DNA from: Desulfonema limicola
GTDB lineage: Bacteria; Desulfobacterota; Desulfobacteria; Desulfobacterales; Desulfosalsimonadaceae
Length of the DNA: 6,440 nt
Direction: 5' to 3'
NCBI GenBank assembly: GCA_020722245.1
Contig: DYLE01000140.1
Location: forward strand, 1 to 6,440
In this document: one piece after another, positions 6,275-6,440 of the stretch
Layout of the letters: each line of letters opens with the position of its first letter
Position numbering within the stretch: the stretch's first letter is position 1
Position numbers and translations under genes: made by a program
The notes under the pieces: generated by a model
Database searches by the model: none
The model's input: only the letters and a program-made list of their open reading frames with translations
Told to the model about the DNA's origin: nothing

Positions 6275-6315
6275 GGGGTTGATTTCGACGCTCCTTTAAG
6301 AAACAGGAGAACCCC
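6275..6315. repeat. Nested inverted repeats forming a two-part stem
   Basis: GGGGTT at 6275-6280 pairs with AACCCC at 6310-6315, and inside it CTCCT at 6291-6295 pairs with AGGAG at 6305-6309. The two 3' arms are directly adjacent, while ten bases (6281-6290) bulge on the 5' side. Together they give an 11-bp interrupted stem with a 9-base loop. It could be part of a structured RNA leader or a binding site; no match to a known RNA family is recognised. Confidence 0.3.
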
Positions 6316-6440
6316 GGGTTTTGAATCAGGAAAGTAGAGACAGGCGGGAATCCTATATCCTCCGTCAGGGCTCGGAGTTGTCCACTTATTCATTTGTCGA
6401 GTAGACCGGCTTCTTCAGTAAAAAACAAAATATTAACGGA

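Larger units (their letters stand above)
6118..6440. other. 323-base stretch without a convincing gene; probable operon leader
   Basis: No frame on either strand gives a convincing protein. Short open frames (22-27 codons) start at the paired ATGs in CCATGG (6229-6234) in both directions, and a plus-strand frame at 6254-6337 is open without a usable start or ribosome site. Visible elements are the palindromes TTTGCGCAAA (6169-6178) and GTTTAAAC (6182-6189), the repeated TGTAAA on the minus strand near 6207-6220, and a two-part stem at 6275-6315. The promoter for the operon should lie here, but I find no pair of boxes good enough to name. Confidence 0.5.

Noticed and set aside
6231..6299. Plus-strand 22-codon frame starting at ATG in CCATGG
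   Set aside because: Too short, no ribosome binding site upstream, no known peptide recognised.
6321..6404. Plus-strand TTG frame of 27 codons with AGGAG 11 bases upstream
   Set aside because: The spacing is long, the start codon is weak, and the AGGAG is better explained as the arm of the inner stem at 6291-6309.
1..6440. CRISPR array, insertion sequence, phage genes or defence system
   Set aside because: No regularly spaced direct repeats, transposase, integrase or defence domains are seen; the coding part is fully explained by five housekeeping-type genes and a tRNA.

Overview
The window carries a compact run of five protein genes, all on the minus strand, followed by a tRNA gene. Gene content and order (DHH/CBS/tRNA nucleotidyltransferase fusion, M50 protease, trpS, scpA, scpB), the moderately high G+C and the protein sequences suggest a Desulfobacterota (old deltaproteobacteria) genome, perhaps Desulfobacterales. 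That placement is inferred from memory of the families; no search was possible.

Layout, read in the direction of transcription (right to left). Positions 6440-6118 hold no convincing gene and probably contain the leader of the operon. Positions 6117-3436 encode an 893-residue protein joining an NrnA-like DHH/DHHA1 phosphoesterase, two CBS domains and a class II tRNA nucleotidyltransferase. Its stop lies inside the start of a rhomboid-sized M50 (site-2 protease type) membrane metalloprotease. Next come tryptophanyl-tRNA synthetase, with a cysteine set that resembles an iron-sulfur site, and then scpA and scpB, the kleisin and winged-helix subunits of the SMC condensin. The genes overlap or lie 24-79 bases apart, so they are probably co-transcribed.

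Positions 307-233 encode tRNA-Val (anticodon CAC) with the CCA end in the DNA. It seems to have its own promoter overlapping the scpB stop codon and ends at a strong intrinsic terminator (224-187). Positions 1-186 hold a plus-strand terminator, probably closing a gene outside the window, and a 10-bp inverted repeat.

Functionally this is a housekeeping block: tRNA 3'-end synthesis or repair, tRNA-Trp charging, a valine tRNA and chromosome segregation. I see no mobile element, CRISPR array or defence system and nothing that amounts to a wholly new system. The best points for a second look are the TrpRS cysteine motif, the intact triple-activity fusion protein with its unusual stretch between catalytic motifs, and the structured, unassigned 323 bases upstream of the operon.
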